This document shows positions 36,400 to 45,353 of a stretch of DNA of 64,000 nucleotides, in pieces; positions within the stretch are counted from its first letter, which is position 1; each line of letters starts with the position of its first letter. The notes under the pieces are model-generated. The model was given only the letters and a program-made list of their open reading frames with translations, was not told where the DNA came from and ran no database searches. A program made the translations under genes and the position numbers. The stretch comes from Candidatus Accumulibacter sp. ACC003. Its GTDB lineage: Bacteria > Pseudomonadota > Gammaproteobacteria > Burkholderiales > Rhodocyclaceae. The DNA is taken from assembly GCF_907163085.1 (NCBI RefSeq), contig NZ_CAJQTX010000008.1, forward strand, positions 22,855 through 86,854, written 5' to 3'.

Positions 36400-38928
36400 C
36401 TACTGGGCGCTGGCCAGGACTTGCGCCACCGGCAGTCGGGTGGCCTGGCGCGCCGCGTAGCGACTGGCGAGAACCGCCGCCACCAGGGTCATCGCCGCGC
36501 CGGCGATGACCGTCGGCCAGGGGATGTCCAGTGGCATTCGCCAGTGGAAAGCTTGCGGATTGACGACGTAGGTGAGGATCGCACCGATCGCGACGCCGCA
36601 AGCGAGGCCCAGCAGCAGGCCGATGCTGGCGATCAGTGCGCCTTCGAGCATCACCGCGCGGCTCAGCATCTGCCGGTCGAAGCCAAGCGCGCCGAGGGTC
36701 GCCAACTCGCGGGCGCGCAGCCAGACGCTGGCCGCCAGCGTCACCGCCAGGCCGAACAGCCCGATCAGCATGGCGGCGGCTTCAAGTGCGTAAGTCACGG
36801 CGAAGCTCTTGTCGAAGATCGATAGGCTCAAACGCCGGATCTCGGCGCTGTCGACGAGTTCGAGTCCGTATTTGCCGGTGTAGGGCGCCAGCCAGGCGCT
36901 GGCGGCTGCCTCTCTTCCCGGGAGAGGCCACAAGGCGAGGTCGGTCGGCTGGAAATCGCCGCCGAGGCGCAGGTAATCGTCGCGGCTGATGACCACCGCG
37001 CCGAACTGCCTGGCGTAGTCGCGCCAGACGCCGCCGACGAAGACCTCGACCTGACGTCCGAGCAAGGGCAGGCGCAGCCTTTGCCCGGCGATAAAGCCGT
37101 AGATTTCGTGCAGCGGTTCGCTGATCCAGACCACCGGCAGGTCGGCTGGCGGCGCGATCAGCGGGCCGGTGAAGGGTAGCCGCGCCGCTGGTCTGTCGCG
37201 ATCGAGTTCGCGTATCAGCAGCGTCACCTTGGGCCGCTGCGGGTCGATCGTCAGCGACGCGCTGGCCAGCCCCTCGACGCTGGCGAACGGTGCGTCGGGT
37301 TGGCTGAGCGCGTCGAGCAAGTCTTGCGGTAGCGGCGTCGCCTTGCTGCGCAGGTACAGTGGCGCTGGCAGGACGTGCTCCAGCCAGTGGTCGACGGCGA
37401 CGCGAAAGCTCGAGACCATGATCACCATGCTGGCGGTCAGCGCGAAGCTGACGATCAGTCCGCTGGCCGCGACCTGCGCCATCAACGGCGCCTGCGCGAC
37501 GTTCTGCAACGCGATCCGTTGCGTCGCCGGCAGCGGCAAGCCGCTGAACCAACTGAAAAGAACTTGCGTCAGCAGGGGTGCGCTGGTGATGCCGACGCCG
37601 AGGGTCAGGGCAATCGACGCATAAGCGGCGAGCGGCAATTCGAACAGCGCCGGCAGTTGCGCCAGCGCCAACGCCGCCACCGCCAGCAGCAGCGGCAGCA
37701 ACAGTTTGCTGCGTGCGGCGTCGCCGGCCGCGGCACGCTGCGCAAAGCCGGTTTTCAGCGCCTGCGCCAGCGGCTGCCTGCCATTCAGGAAGGCCGGGTA
37801 GGCGGCGCCGGCGACGCTCGCCAGGCCGCCCAGTGCCAAAAAAATCAGCGCCGGTGCGAGTGCCGGAACGAGCAGTGGAGCGCTGGCTGCGAAGTAGCCG
37901 CCGCCGAGGTCGCCACCGAGCAGGCGAGTGAACACGACGGCCAGCGCGTAGCCGAGCGCCAGCCCGAGCAGCGAGCCGGGAACGCCGATCGCCAGCCCCT
38001 CGAACAAGACCTGCAGCAGACGCATGCGCGGCGACAGACCAAGGACGCCGAGCACGGCGAACTGCGTCGAGCGTTGCGCAACCGCCGTCAGTTGCGTGGC
38101 GAAGACCAGGAAAGCGCCGGTCAGTAAGGCCACCAGCGCCAGGACGTTGAGGTTGACGCGATAGGCGCGCGACAGATTCGAGACGCGCGCACGGTCGTCG
38201 TCGGCGGCGCGGATCAGCAGGCCCGCCGGCAGTCGCTGCGCCAGCGCCGTCCGCCAGCTTGCCGGGTCGGTGTCGGGTGCCAGGCGTACGCGACCCTCGC
38301 TGACCGCGCCGGCGGGGCCGAAGTACTCCTGCACCCAGGCGATGTCGGCGACCAGCAGCAGCTCGTCGGGGCGTGCCGCCGGCAGGTCACCGGCAATCGT
38401 CGTGCGCCACTGCTGCTCTCCGCGAACCAGGGTGAGCGCCGCGCCCGGCTGCAGTCCGAGTTTGTCGAGCAGCGCCGGTGACGCGTAGACGCCGCCGGCG
38501 AAGATGTTGGCCGCTAGCGCGCGTTGGTCGTGCCGTGGTAGCAGTTGCGGCATCACGGCCGCGGCGCTGAAGACGTCGAGACCGATCAGCGAGACCGCTG
38601 TCGGCGACTGGTCGATGCGCACGCGCGTTTCGATGACCGGTGCGACGAGCAGCACCGCCGGGTCGCTGGCCAGCGCGTTGATGCTCGCCAGCGGCACGCT
38701 GCCGGCGCTGTCGCGCGCGGCGAGCACGGCGTCGGGGTCGCCCTGGACGCTCGTCATCGCCCGCGCAAAGTCGGCCAGCGCGGCGTCGTTGATCAGATGG
38801 ATGGCGTAGCCGAGCGCGACGCCGAGCGCGATCGCCAGCATCGACAGCAGCGTCGCCGCGCGCCGCGTCCGGAACTGCGCGCCGATCAGCCACCAGGCGA
38901 GCGTTGCCAGGGCGCGTGTCGAGCTCAC
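36400..38928 (-). CDS. FtsX/MacB-like ABC transporter permease
   Basis: 842 residues with about eight to ten membrane helices in two FtsX blocks and two periplasmic stretches. Membrane segments include LLSMLAIALGVALGYAIHL near the N-terminus and AAMLIGLFGLAVTLAASVW near the end. It overlaps the ATPase gene by 4 bp. With the LolD-like ATPase and AttH-like lipocalin it fits an AttEFGH-type exporter or lipid extraction complex rather than LolCE. The substrate is unknown. Confidence 0.88.
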   Translation of the reverse strand: MSSTRALATLAWWLIGAQFRTRRAATLLSMLAIALGVALGYAIHLINDAALADFARAMTSVQGDPDAVLAARDSAGSVPLASINALASDPAVLLVAPVIETRVRIDQSPTAVSLIGLDVFSAAAVMPQLLPRHDQRALAANIFAGGVYASPALLDKLGLQPGAALTLVRGEQQWRTTIAGDLPAARPDELLLVADIAWVQEYFGPAGAVSEGRVRLAPDTDPASWRTALAQRLPAGLLIRAADDDRARVSNLSRAYRVNLNVLALVALLTGAFLVFATQLTAVAQRSTQFAVLGVLGLSPRMRLLQVLFEGLAIGVPGSLLGLALGYALAVVFTRLLGGDLGGGYFAASAPLLVPALAPALIFLALGGLASVAGAAYPAFLNGRQPLAQALKTGFAQRAAAGDAARSKLLLPLLLAVAALALAQLPALFELPLAAYASIALTLGVGITSAPLLTQVLFSWFSGLPLPATQRIALQNVAQAPLMAQVAASGLIVSFALTASMVIMVSSFRVAVDHWLEHVLPAPLYLRSKATPLPQDLLDALSQPDAPFASVEGLASASLTIDPQRPKVTLLIRELDRDRPAARLPFTGPLIAPPADLPVVWISEPLHEIYGFIAGQRLRLPLLGRQVEVFVGGVWRDYARQFGAVVISRDDYLRLGGDFQPTDLALWPLPGREAAASAWLAPYTGKYGLELVDSAEIRRLSLSIFDKSFAVTYALEAAAMLIGLFGLAVTLAASVWLRARELATLGALGFDRQMLSRAVMLEGALIASIGLLLGLACGVAIGAILTYVVNPQAFHWRMPLDIPWPTVIAGAAMTLVAAVLASRYAARQATRLPVAQVLASAQ

Positions 38929-39620
38929 GCCAGGCCATCCGGAGTCAGCGTCAGAATCCGGTCGCAGCAGCGCGCGACTTGCTGCGAGTGGGTGACCAGC
39001 AGGGCGCTGGCGCGCTGTTCGCGGACGCGTTCGAGGAGCAGCGCGAGAACCTCGTTGGCGGTGCGTGGATCGAGGTTGCCGGTCGGCTCGTCGGCGAGAA
39101 TCAGCGCCGGCTGGTGCACCAGCGCGCGCGCGATCGCCACGCGCTGCAGTTCGCCACCCGACAGTGAAGCCGGCCAGCGCGATGCGAAGCCCGCCATGCC
39201 GACGCGCTCGAGCAGCGCCTGCGTACGTGCGCCGTGCGTGCTCGCCGGCGCGCCGCAGAGCAGCAGCGGTACGGCGATGTTCTGCGCGACGGTCAGCGTC
39301 GGCAGGATATGAAAGGCCTGGAAAACGAAACCGATGTGGCGTGCGCGTAGCGCCGCGCGGGCGCTTTCGTCGAGGCGGACGATGTCGATCGCCTGCGGGC
39401 CGATGCAGATCGAGCCGCTGTCGGCGGTTTCCAGCCCGGCGATGCAGTTCAGCAGCGTGCTCTTGCCGACGCCCGATTCACCGACCAGGGCGACGATCTC
39501 GCCGGCAGCGACGGCAAAAGCGAGGCCGCTGAAGAGCGGCCGGCTGGCCAGAGCGTGCCGCTTGGCGAGGTCGGCGAGCACCAGCATCGCGCCGCCGCTG
39601 GCGGCGTCGGCCGTGCTCAT
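38925..39620 (-). CDS. LolD-like ABC transporter ATPase
   Basis: About 231 residues from ATG at 39620. Walker A is ALVGESGVGKSTLLN, the ABC signature is SLSGGELQRVAIARAL and Walker B is ALILADEPTGNLD with the switch His in LLVTHSQQ. This is the LolD/MacB subclass. Its start overlaps the HD-GYP stop (39617-39620, ATGA), so the four genes from 40939 to 35267 are likely one operon. A later Met (39587) is an alternative start. Confidence 0.93.
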   Translation of the reverse strand: MSTADAASGGAMLVLADLAKRHALASRPLFSGLAFAVAAGEIVALVGESGVGKSTLLNCIAGLETADSGSICIGPQAIDIVRLDESARAALRARHIGFVFQAFHILPTLTVAQNIAVPLLLCGAPASTHGARTQALLERVGMAGFASRWPASLSGGELQRVAIARALVHQPALILADEPTGNLDPRTANEVLALLLERVREQRASALLVTHSQQVARCCDRILTLTPDGLA

Positions 39621-40939
39621 GGTCGTGCCGGCAGGTACGACCAATTGATCTTGCGGCGCGGCAGCAGGTAGTCGAGTTCTTCGGCCGGACGCTCCTGCAG
39701 CCGCAAGGGCCGCTCGACGGTGAGCGCGCTGTCGCTCGCCAGGTCGATGATGATCGACTGGCGGCGCGGTACCTCGGGCGCGTAAATCATCACTTTCGGG
39801 CTGAGCGGCTTGCCGGCCGGCGCCGAGCCGACGACCGCGCCGACCCGGCCGTCGCTGAGCTCGACAATCGAGCCTGGCGGATAGACGCCCATCGCGCGCA
39901 CGAAGAGTTGCAGCAAGGAGCTGTCGAAGGCTTTCTGTTCGCGCGTCCACATCGTCGACAAGACCTCGGAGGGAGAACGCGCGCGGCGCTGGTCGAGCGG
40001 ATTGACGAGATTGTCGAAGCGGTTGGCAATGGCCACCATGCGTGCCGCCAGGGGTATCGCGTTGCCACTCTGGCGGTCCGGGAAGCCGCTGCCGTCGAAG
40101 CGCTCGTGATGGCGCAGGATGGCGTCGAGCATCGGTTGCGACAGGCTGCCGGCGCGCGACGCGAGGTCGAAGCCCTGGCGGCAGTGCGTCTGATAGAGCG
40201 CCTCTTCGTGGCGGTTGCGCTCCTCGCTGCGCAGGACCGCCGGACTGATCGCCAGCTTGCCGATGTCGTGCAGCAGCGCGCCGATGCCGAGCGCCCGCAG
40301 CGCCGCTTCCGGCAGCTTGGCCTGCTTGCCGAGCAGCAGCGCCAGCGTCATGACCGACAGCGAGTGCGCAGCGTGGCCGTCGTCGTGCGCTTTTTCGGCA
40401 ATCAGCACGATGGCGCTGTCGGGGTCGGCGAGCAGCGCCGCGGTCGACTCCTCGCTGACCTGGGCGACTTGCCTGATCGACTCGCGCGGGTTGCGGGTGA
40501 AGCCGCTGAGCGCCGCACCGACCGCCCGCGCGGCGCCCAGGTAATGTTGCTGCGCCTTGTCGAGCCGCCCCCTGAGTTCGCTCATCACGCGTGCGCGCTG
40601 GTGCTTCTCGGCCATGCGCGCGGCGGCCAGGGCGGCCAGCCGCTCGTTCTCGGCGGCACGCTGCGCCTCGTTTTCGGCGCCGCGTGTGTCGTCGGCGGGC
40701 GCGTTGCCCGGCGGTGCCAGCGGCACCGTACAGCGACTGGGGTCGGAGAACAGCTGCGGCAGTTGCATCGCCGCGATCTGTCGCACCTGTTCTTCATCCG
40801 CAATGACGAAGGAGTTGAACATGAACTGGTGCTCGATCCACGCCACCGGTAGCCTGACGTGCATTCCCGGACGCAGTTGCGATACGTCGATGGAGATTTC
40901 ACCTGCGTGCGGGGTGACCGCGTCGGGGGCTGGCGGCAT
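39617..40939 (-). CDS. HD-GYP domain protein, probable c-di-GMP phosphodiesterase
   Basis: About 440 residues. The N-terminal DUF3391-like region (VSQLRPGMHVRLPVAWIEH) precedes an HD-GYP domain with metal ligands in IGALLHDIGKLAISP and the HHERFDGSGFPDR motif (Phe in place of the Tyr of GYP). HD-GYP proteins hydrolyse c-di-GMP. The upstream TTG at 40963 and the ATG at 40939 are both possible starts. It overlaps the LolD-like ATPase gene, a striking link between c-di-GMP turnover and an exporter. Confidence 0.85.
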   Translation of the reverse strand: MPPAPDAVTPHAGEISIDVSQLRPGMHVRLPVAWIEHQFMFNSFVIADEEQVRQIAAMQLPQLFSDPSRCTVPLAPPGNAPADDTRGAENEAQRAAENERLAALAAARMAEKHQRARVMSELRGRLDKAQQHYLGAARAVGAALSGFTRNPRESIRQVAQVSEESTAALLADPDSAIVLIAEKAHDDGHAAHSLSVMTLALLLGKQAKLPEAALRALGIGALLHDIGKLAISPAVLRSEERNRHEEALYQTHCRQGFDLASRAGSLSQPMLDAILRHHERFDGSGFPDRQSGNAIPLAARMVAIANRFDNLVNPLDQRRARSPSEVLSTMWTREQKAFDSSLLQLFVRAMGVYPPGSIVELSDGRVGAVVGSAPAGKPLSPKVMIYAPEVPRRQSIIIDLASDSALTVERPLRLQERPAEELDYLLPRRKINWSYLPARP

Positions 40940-41094
40940 GTCCTGTTCTTTCGTGCGAAACAAGCGCGCGGGCGCGCGCGGCAGCCGCCACTATAGGGCA
41001 GTCTGGCCGGCAATCGCTAGCCGCGTCGTGCTCTACGGCGGCAAGCGCGCGGCGGCGCCTGCTCTTTCCGGCTGGCGGCCAGCGGTGCTGGCGC

Positions 41095-42324
41095 TTACTG
41101 GTTAGCGCGCAGGCTGCTCAGCAGCTTCTGCCCGGGACGACCATCGGCTTTCATCCCCAGGCGTTGCTGCTCGACCTGGATCGCCTCGCGCGATTTCGCG
41201 CCAATCATCCCGTCGACTTCGCCGATCGGGTGTCCGCGCGCCGCGAGCAGCGTCTGCAGTTCGCGGCGCTCAAGGCGCGAAAGACCCGCGTCGTCGGTTG
41301 GCCACGGCGTCACGAAGGGCGTCCCGCCCTTGATCCGGTCGGCGAGGTGCGCGATCGCCAGCGCATAGCTTTCGGCGGCGTTGTAGCCGTAGATCACGTC
41401 GAAGTTTCGGAAAACCAGAAAGGCCGAGCCTTGCGGACCAGCCGGCAGGAGCAGGCCGGCGGCGGCATCCGACGCGACGATCGGCTGGCCGTCGGCGCGG
41501 CGCACGCCGCGGCCCGTCCAGTACGAAAGCGGCCGCTTGTCGCGGCGTCCGGAAACGCTGGCGTCGAAGCCGGCCGGCAGGATCACCTCGTAGCCCCAGG
41601 GTTGGCCTTCGCGCCAGCCGCCCTTGTGCAGGAAGTTGGCGGTCGATGCCAGCGCGTCGGGGACGCTGCCCATCAGGTCGCGCTTGCCGTCGCCATCGCC
41701 GTCGACGGCCAGCCGCAGAAAGGTCGACGGCATGAACTGCGTATGGCCGAAGGCACCGGCCCACGATCCGAGCAGCTTCTCCGGCGCGATGTCGCCGGAA
41801 TCGAGGATCTTCAGCGTACTCACGAACTCGCCGCTGAAATACGATTGCCGGCGGCCGAAGCAGGACAGCGTACCGAGCGAGGTGAGCAGCGGCCGTTTGC
41901 CGAAGTTGCGCCCGTAGTTGCTTTCGACACCCCACACGGCAATGATCGTCGCCGGGTCGACCTGATAGCGCTCGCTGGCCAGCGCCAGCGTATCGGCCCA
42001 CTTGGCGCGCATCGCGATGCCGTCGGTGACGCGCTCGGCGTCCACCAGGCTGGCCAGATAGTCCCAGATCGGCGACTGGAATTCGGGCTGGTAGTCGAGG
42101 AATTCGAGCACACTCAGGTCGGGTGTCAGGCCGCTGGTCAGGCGATCGAAGGACGTCGTCGAAACGCCTTTCGCCGCCGCCACCGAGCGCAGTGTCTTCA
42201 GGCACGCAGCGAAACGCTCGTTCGGCGCCGCATCCTCGGCGGCTACGGCGCTGTTCATCAGCGGCAGAGCAAGTGGCAGAGCAAGCGAAAGGCAGAGGAG
42301 GAGGGGCGGGCAGGTGGATTTCAT
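41095..42324 (-). CDS. Lytic murein transglycosylase, MltB family
   Basis: 409 residues with an N-terminal signal peptide (LLLCLSLALPLALPLMNSAV). The catalytic region has the Glu in IIAVWGVESNYGRNFGKRPL, then SWAGAFGHTQFMPST, both MltB signatures. The C-terminus (LQTLLAARGHPIGEVDGMIG) is a PG_binding_1 peptidoglycan-binding domain. It cleaves peptidoglycan non-hydrolytically in the periplasm. No Cys-lipobox is evident. Confidence 0.92.
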   Translation of the reverse strand: MKSTCPPLLLCLSLALPLALPLMNSAVAAEDAAPNERFAACLKTLRSVAAAKGVSTTSFDRLTSGLTPDLSVLEFLDYQPEFQSPIWDYLASLVDAERVTDGIAMRAKWADTLALASERYQVDPATIIAVWGVESNYGRNFGKRPLLTSLGTLSCFGRRQSYFSGEFVSTLKILDSGDIAPEKLLGSWAGAFGHTQFMPSTFLRLAVDGDGDGKRDLMGSVPDALASTANFLHKGGWREGQPWGYEVILPAGFDASVSGRRDKRPLSYWTGRGVRRADGQPIVASDAAAGLLLPAGPQGSAFLVFRNFDVIYGYNAAESYALAIAHLADRIKGGTPFVTPWPTDDAGLSRLERRELQTLLAARGHPIGEVDGMIGAKSREAIQVEQQRLGMKADGRPGQKLLSSLRANQ

Positions 42325-42488
42325 GGGTCGGCGAGTCGTCGGTGGAGGCTTGGGAAGATGCCGGGGCGCTCAGGCTCCGGCATCACGGGTTGCGCAGCCC
42401 TGGCTGGCGAGGCGGCCGTGCGGGCCACGGTGATCGCCTGCGGCCGCCGGCAGAACCATCAAAGCGGCCGGCCTGGTCGCGCGTCAGC

Positions 42489-42884
42489 TCAGGATTCGTC
42501 GCGCGTCGAGTTCCGGTTCGGCCGCTGGCTGCCTGCCGACGAAGCCGGGTCGGCCTCGTCGTTATCAGCGCTGATTACTTCGCCCTCGATCACGCGCCCA
42601 CCCGGCTGCCGCGCGTCCTGTCGCGAGCCCTGCCGGGCGGCCTGCTGCTGCATCTGCTCGGCGAGATCGCGCAGGTCCCCCGACATGTGGCGGGTCTTCC
42701 ACTTCAGGTAGGCGAAGAACAGCACGCCGACGATCAGCACGACGCCGAGCGCAACCAGCGAGAACATGAAGGCGACGACCAGAATGGCCACGCCAGCGAC
42801 GATCGTCAGCAATTTGCCGAAGACGCCGCCGGGCGGCGCCGCGAGTTGCCCTCGCCGGGAGCCGGATTGTTCGTCGTTGCTCAT
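42489..42884 (-). CDS. Small two-helix membrane protein
   Basis: 131 residues from ATG at 42884 (MSNDEQSGSRRGQLAAPPGG). Two adjacent hydrophobic segments (LLTIVAGVAILVVAFMFSLV and ALGVVLIVGVLFFAYLKWK) precede an acidic tail with EQMQQQAARQGSRQDARQPG. No domain recognised. An extended frame exists upstream without a good start signal. Confidence 0.6.
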   Translation of the reverse strand: MSNDEQSGSRRGQLAAPPGGVFGKLLTIVAGVAILVVAFMFSLVALGVVLIVGVLFFAYLKWKTRHMSGDLRDLAEQMQQQAARQGSRQDARQPGGRVIEGEVISADNDEADPASSAGSQRPNRNSTRDES

Positions 42885-43380
42885 CAGAGTCCTTGAGTCC
42901 TTGTCGTCGAAATGTGCGAAAGCTGCCAGGTCGTGCCGCGCCGGCAAAAAAAAGCGTGCGGCACTCATTGTAAGCGCTGCTCGGGGCGCGGACCATCGCC
43001 AACAAAGCGTCAGACGCCACCGCCGCTGCCGCGATGCCGAGCGTCAGACCGCTATGGCTCCACGTACAGCAGCCAAAAAAAAGGCCCGCCAGGGGGGGCT
43101 GGTCGGGCCTGTGCTGCTGTCGCCGTGACGCTCCCAACGAGGGGAGGGGGAGGAGGAGCATCGCGTCGACAGGGTGGATGCTACGGAGCAAGGCGCTCGG
43201 CGTCTGTGTCAACTGTGTTCCACTGTGTGACGGCGTGTAAGAAGTGCTCGTGAACAATTAAAGTGGCGAATAAAGTTACGCATACAACGTTATTCGTTTA
43301 TGCAAATAGCGACTATGTTTGACGAAGCCGCGACGCAGAGAGAACCGCGGTGCTGAGCTGCTCGCCGCAGCCCGGCGGCG
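42885..43380 (-). terminator. Gap with a strong minus-strand intrinsic terminator (43075-43110)
   Basis: No gene is supported in this 496-bp gap. On the minus strand AGGCCCG and CGGGCCT form the outer stem, with an inner CCAG/CTGG pair and a C-rich loop, followed by eight T. The receptor gene (stop 43381) is about 270 bp upstream. The stretch 43250-43320 is AT-rich, so a promoter there with this terminator would give a roughly 200-nt RNA; alternatively it ends the receptor mRNA. Confidence 0.8.
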
Positions 43381-45033
43381 CTAGACCTTGAAGCGCCCGA
43401 CCAGCGCGCTCAGCGTCCCCGACAGCGACTCGAGATGTCGGGCGGCGTCGTTCACCTTTTTGACGGCAACGGTATTTTCGTCGGTCATCTGGGCAATTTT
43501 CTCGACGTTCTGGGCAATCAGTTCGCTGCTGGCGCTTTGTTCGTGCAAGGCCGACGAGATCTCGGACACCGCGCCCTGGACGCTTTGGCTGCTGGCTTCG
43601 ATATCGGTCATTGAAACGCCCGCCTGCGCTGCCATGCGTACGCCCTCGCCAAGCTGCACACCGCCTTCGCTCATGCCTTGCATGGCGCTCTCGGCGCCGT
43701 TCTGGATGGCTTCGATCATGCCCGCCACTTCCTGCGTCGCGACGGTCGTGCGTTCGGCCAGTTTCCTGACCTCATCGGCGACGACAGCGAAGCCACGGCC
43801 CTGGTCGCCGGCGCGTGCGGCTTCGATCGCTGCGTTCAGGGCCAGCAAATTGGTCTGGTCGGCGATTTCCTTGATGACCTTGACGATGACCGAGATCTTT
43901 GTCGACTGCTCTCTGAGGTTGACGATCAACTCGCTGGAACGTTTGAACGAGTCGGCAATCTTGTTGATCTCGGCGACCGCGCCTTTGACTACCCCTTCGC
44001 CTTCGCGCGACAGGGTTCCAGCGGCGACCGCCATCTTGCGCGCATCGTCGGCACTCGACGACACCTGGCGGATGCTGGCGGTCATCTCCTCGACGGCCGC
44101 CGCCATCGAACCGGCGGCGTCGCTTTGCTGATTGGAGCCCAGCGCTACTTGATGGGAGGCGGCGCTCATCTTCGTGGCATCGTCAGCCAGGCGGCCAGCG
44201 GCATCGCGGATCTGGCCGATGACGTCGTGCAGCGAGGCCTGCATGTGCTTGAGGGCGTTCAGCAGGCTGGACTGGTCGTCACTCCTGGTGGTAATCGCTT
44301 CGGAGAGGTCGCCGGAGGCTATCCGGCGGGTGACCGCCGCCGCGTGCGCCGGGTCGCCGCCGAGCACGCGCATGATGCCGCGCTGGATGACGATCGACAG
44401 GGTGATGACAACCGCCAGACCGAGCAGAGTGAGCGCGGTGAATAGCGTGCTCGCGCGTTGGTAGCTGGTTTCGGCCCGCTGAGTCTCGATCGTGATGCGC
44501 TCCTGGCTATGCTGCTCCATTTGCATCGCGGCCTTTTCCATGCCGGCGCCGGTCGCGCGGTCCATGCCGGCTACCAACTCGTCGACGTGGTGACCGCTCA
44601 GGGGGTCGGCCTTGTCGAAGGATTTGAGCGCTGCCCGGTACTTGTCGCCCATCTCCTTGTGGTGACCCTGCAGCTGTTGCAACTCAGCGACGGCGATGCC
44701 TTGCTCCTTCATCACCACGATGGCCTCCGCCAGGAAGTCCTGGACCTTCTTTTCCTGCTCGGCAAACTGGCCAACATACTTGTCGAACTTGGCCGCATCG
44801 TTGCCGCGAAGGAGGATGTTCTTCCATTCCTGGACCTGGACCTTGAAGTGCACGTGCGCGCCTTCGATGGCCACCAGGATTTTGTTCTCGGTCTTGGCGG
44901 CGTTGAGGTCGGCGGAAATTTCCTCCGCCAGCTTGCGCATCTGGTAGATCCCCGTGCCACCGAGCGCCGCGAACAGTGCGGAAGTGACAATCGCCAGCAG
45001 AAGCAGCTTCGCATGCGTCGTGAGCTTGTTCAT
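43381..45033 (-). CDS. Methyl-accepting chemotaxis protein
   Basis: 550 residues. An N-terminal membrane helix ([20 protein letters not shown]), a helical periplasmic four-helix-type sensor ([19 protein letters not shown]), a second membrane helix ([20 protein letters not shown]), a HAMP-like stretch and the MCP signalling domain with the hairpin tip [20 protein letters not shown]. The region after HAMP has the Q/E-rich methylation helices. It is a classical transmembrane receptor; the ligand is unknown. The IS66/DruA copy B is inserted 208 bp upstream. Confidence 0.93.
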   Translation of the reverse strand: MNKLTTHAKLLLLAIVTSALFAALGGTGIYQMRKLAEEISADLNAAKTENKILVAIEGAHVHFKVQVQEWKNILLRGNDAAKFDKYVGQFAEQEKKVQDFLAEAIVVMKEQGIAVAELQQLQGHHKEMGDKYRAALKSFDKADPLSGHHVDELVAGMDRATGAGMEKAAMQMEQHSQERITIETQRAETSYQRASTLFTALTLLGLAVVITLSIVIQRGIMRVLGGDPAHAAAVTRRIASGDLSEAITTRSDDQSSLLNALKHMQASLHDVIGQIRDAAGRLADDATKMSAASHQVALGSNQQSDAAGSMAAAVEEMTASIRQVSSSADDARKMAVAAGTLSREGEGVVKGAVAEINKIADSFKRSSELIVNLREQSTKISVIVKVIKEIADQTNLLALNAAIEAARAGDQGRGFAVVADEVRKLAERTTVATQEVAGMIEAIQNGAESAMQGMSEGGVQLGEGVRMAAQAGVSMTDIEASSQSVQGAVSEISSALHEQSASSELIAQNVEKIAQMTDENTVAVKKVNDAARHLESLSGTLSALVGRFKV

Positions 45034-45353
45034 CGAATGGTCATCCTCGCCTTTTTGGTTTTTCAGATTTCTCGCGGTCGACAGGACATCGCACGCCCGT
45101 TTCGCGAAGCGCGTGACGCCGCTTGAAGAAACCGCTCTCGTTGCGCACTACGATTTGCCGATTGCGGATTCTATACGAGCGGGCTCGCTCGCTGTACACC
45201 TGTTAACTCAACAAGTTGGACGAAGGCGCTACGCTACGCGGGTAAGTATTCGGTGAACCCGTAGCCCCCGCTTTTTTGGTCGGCGTGGTTCAGTCAGCGA
45301 TTGGCGGGTAGACCGGAAATCTGGACTGGACACAGCAGCGGAAATCCGGCACC

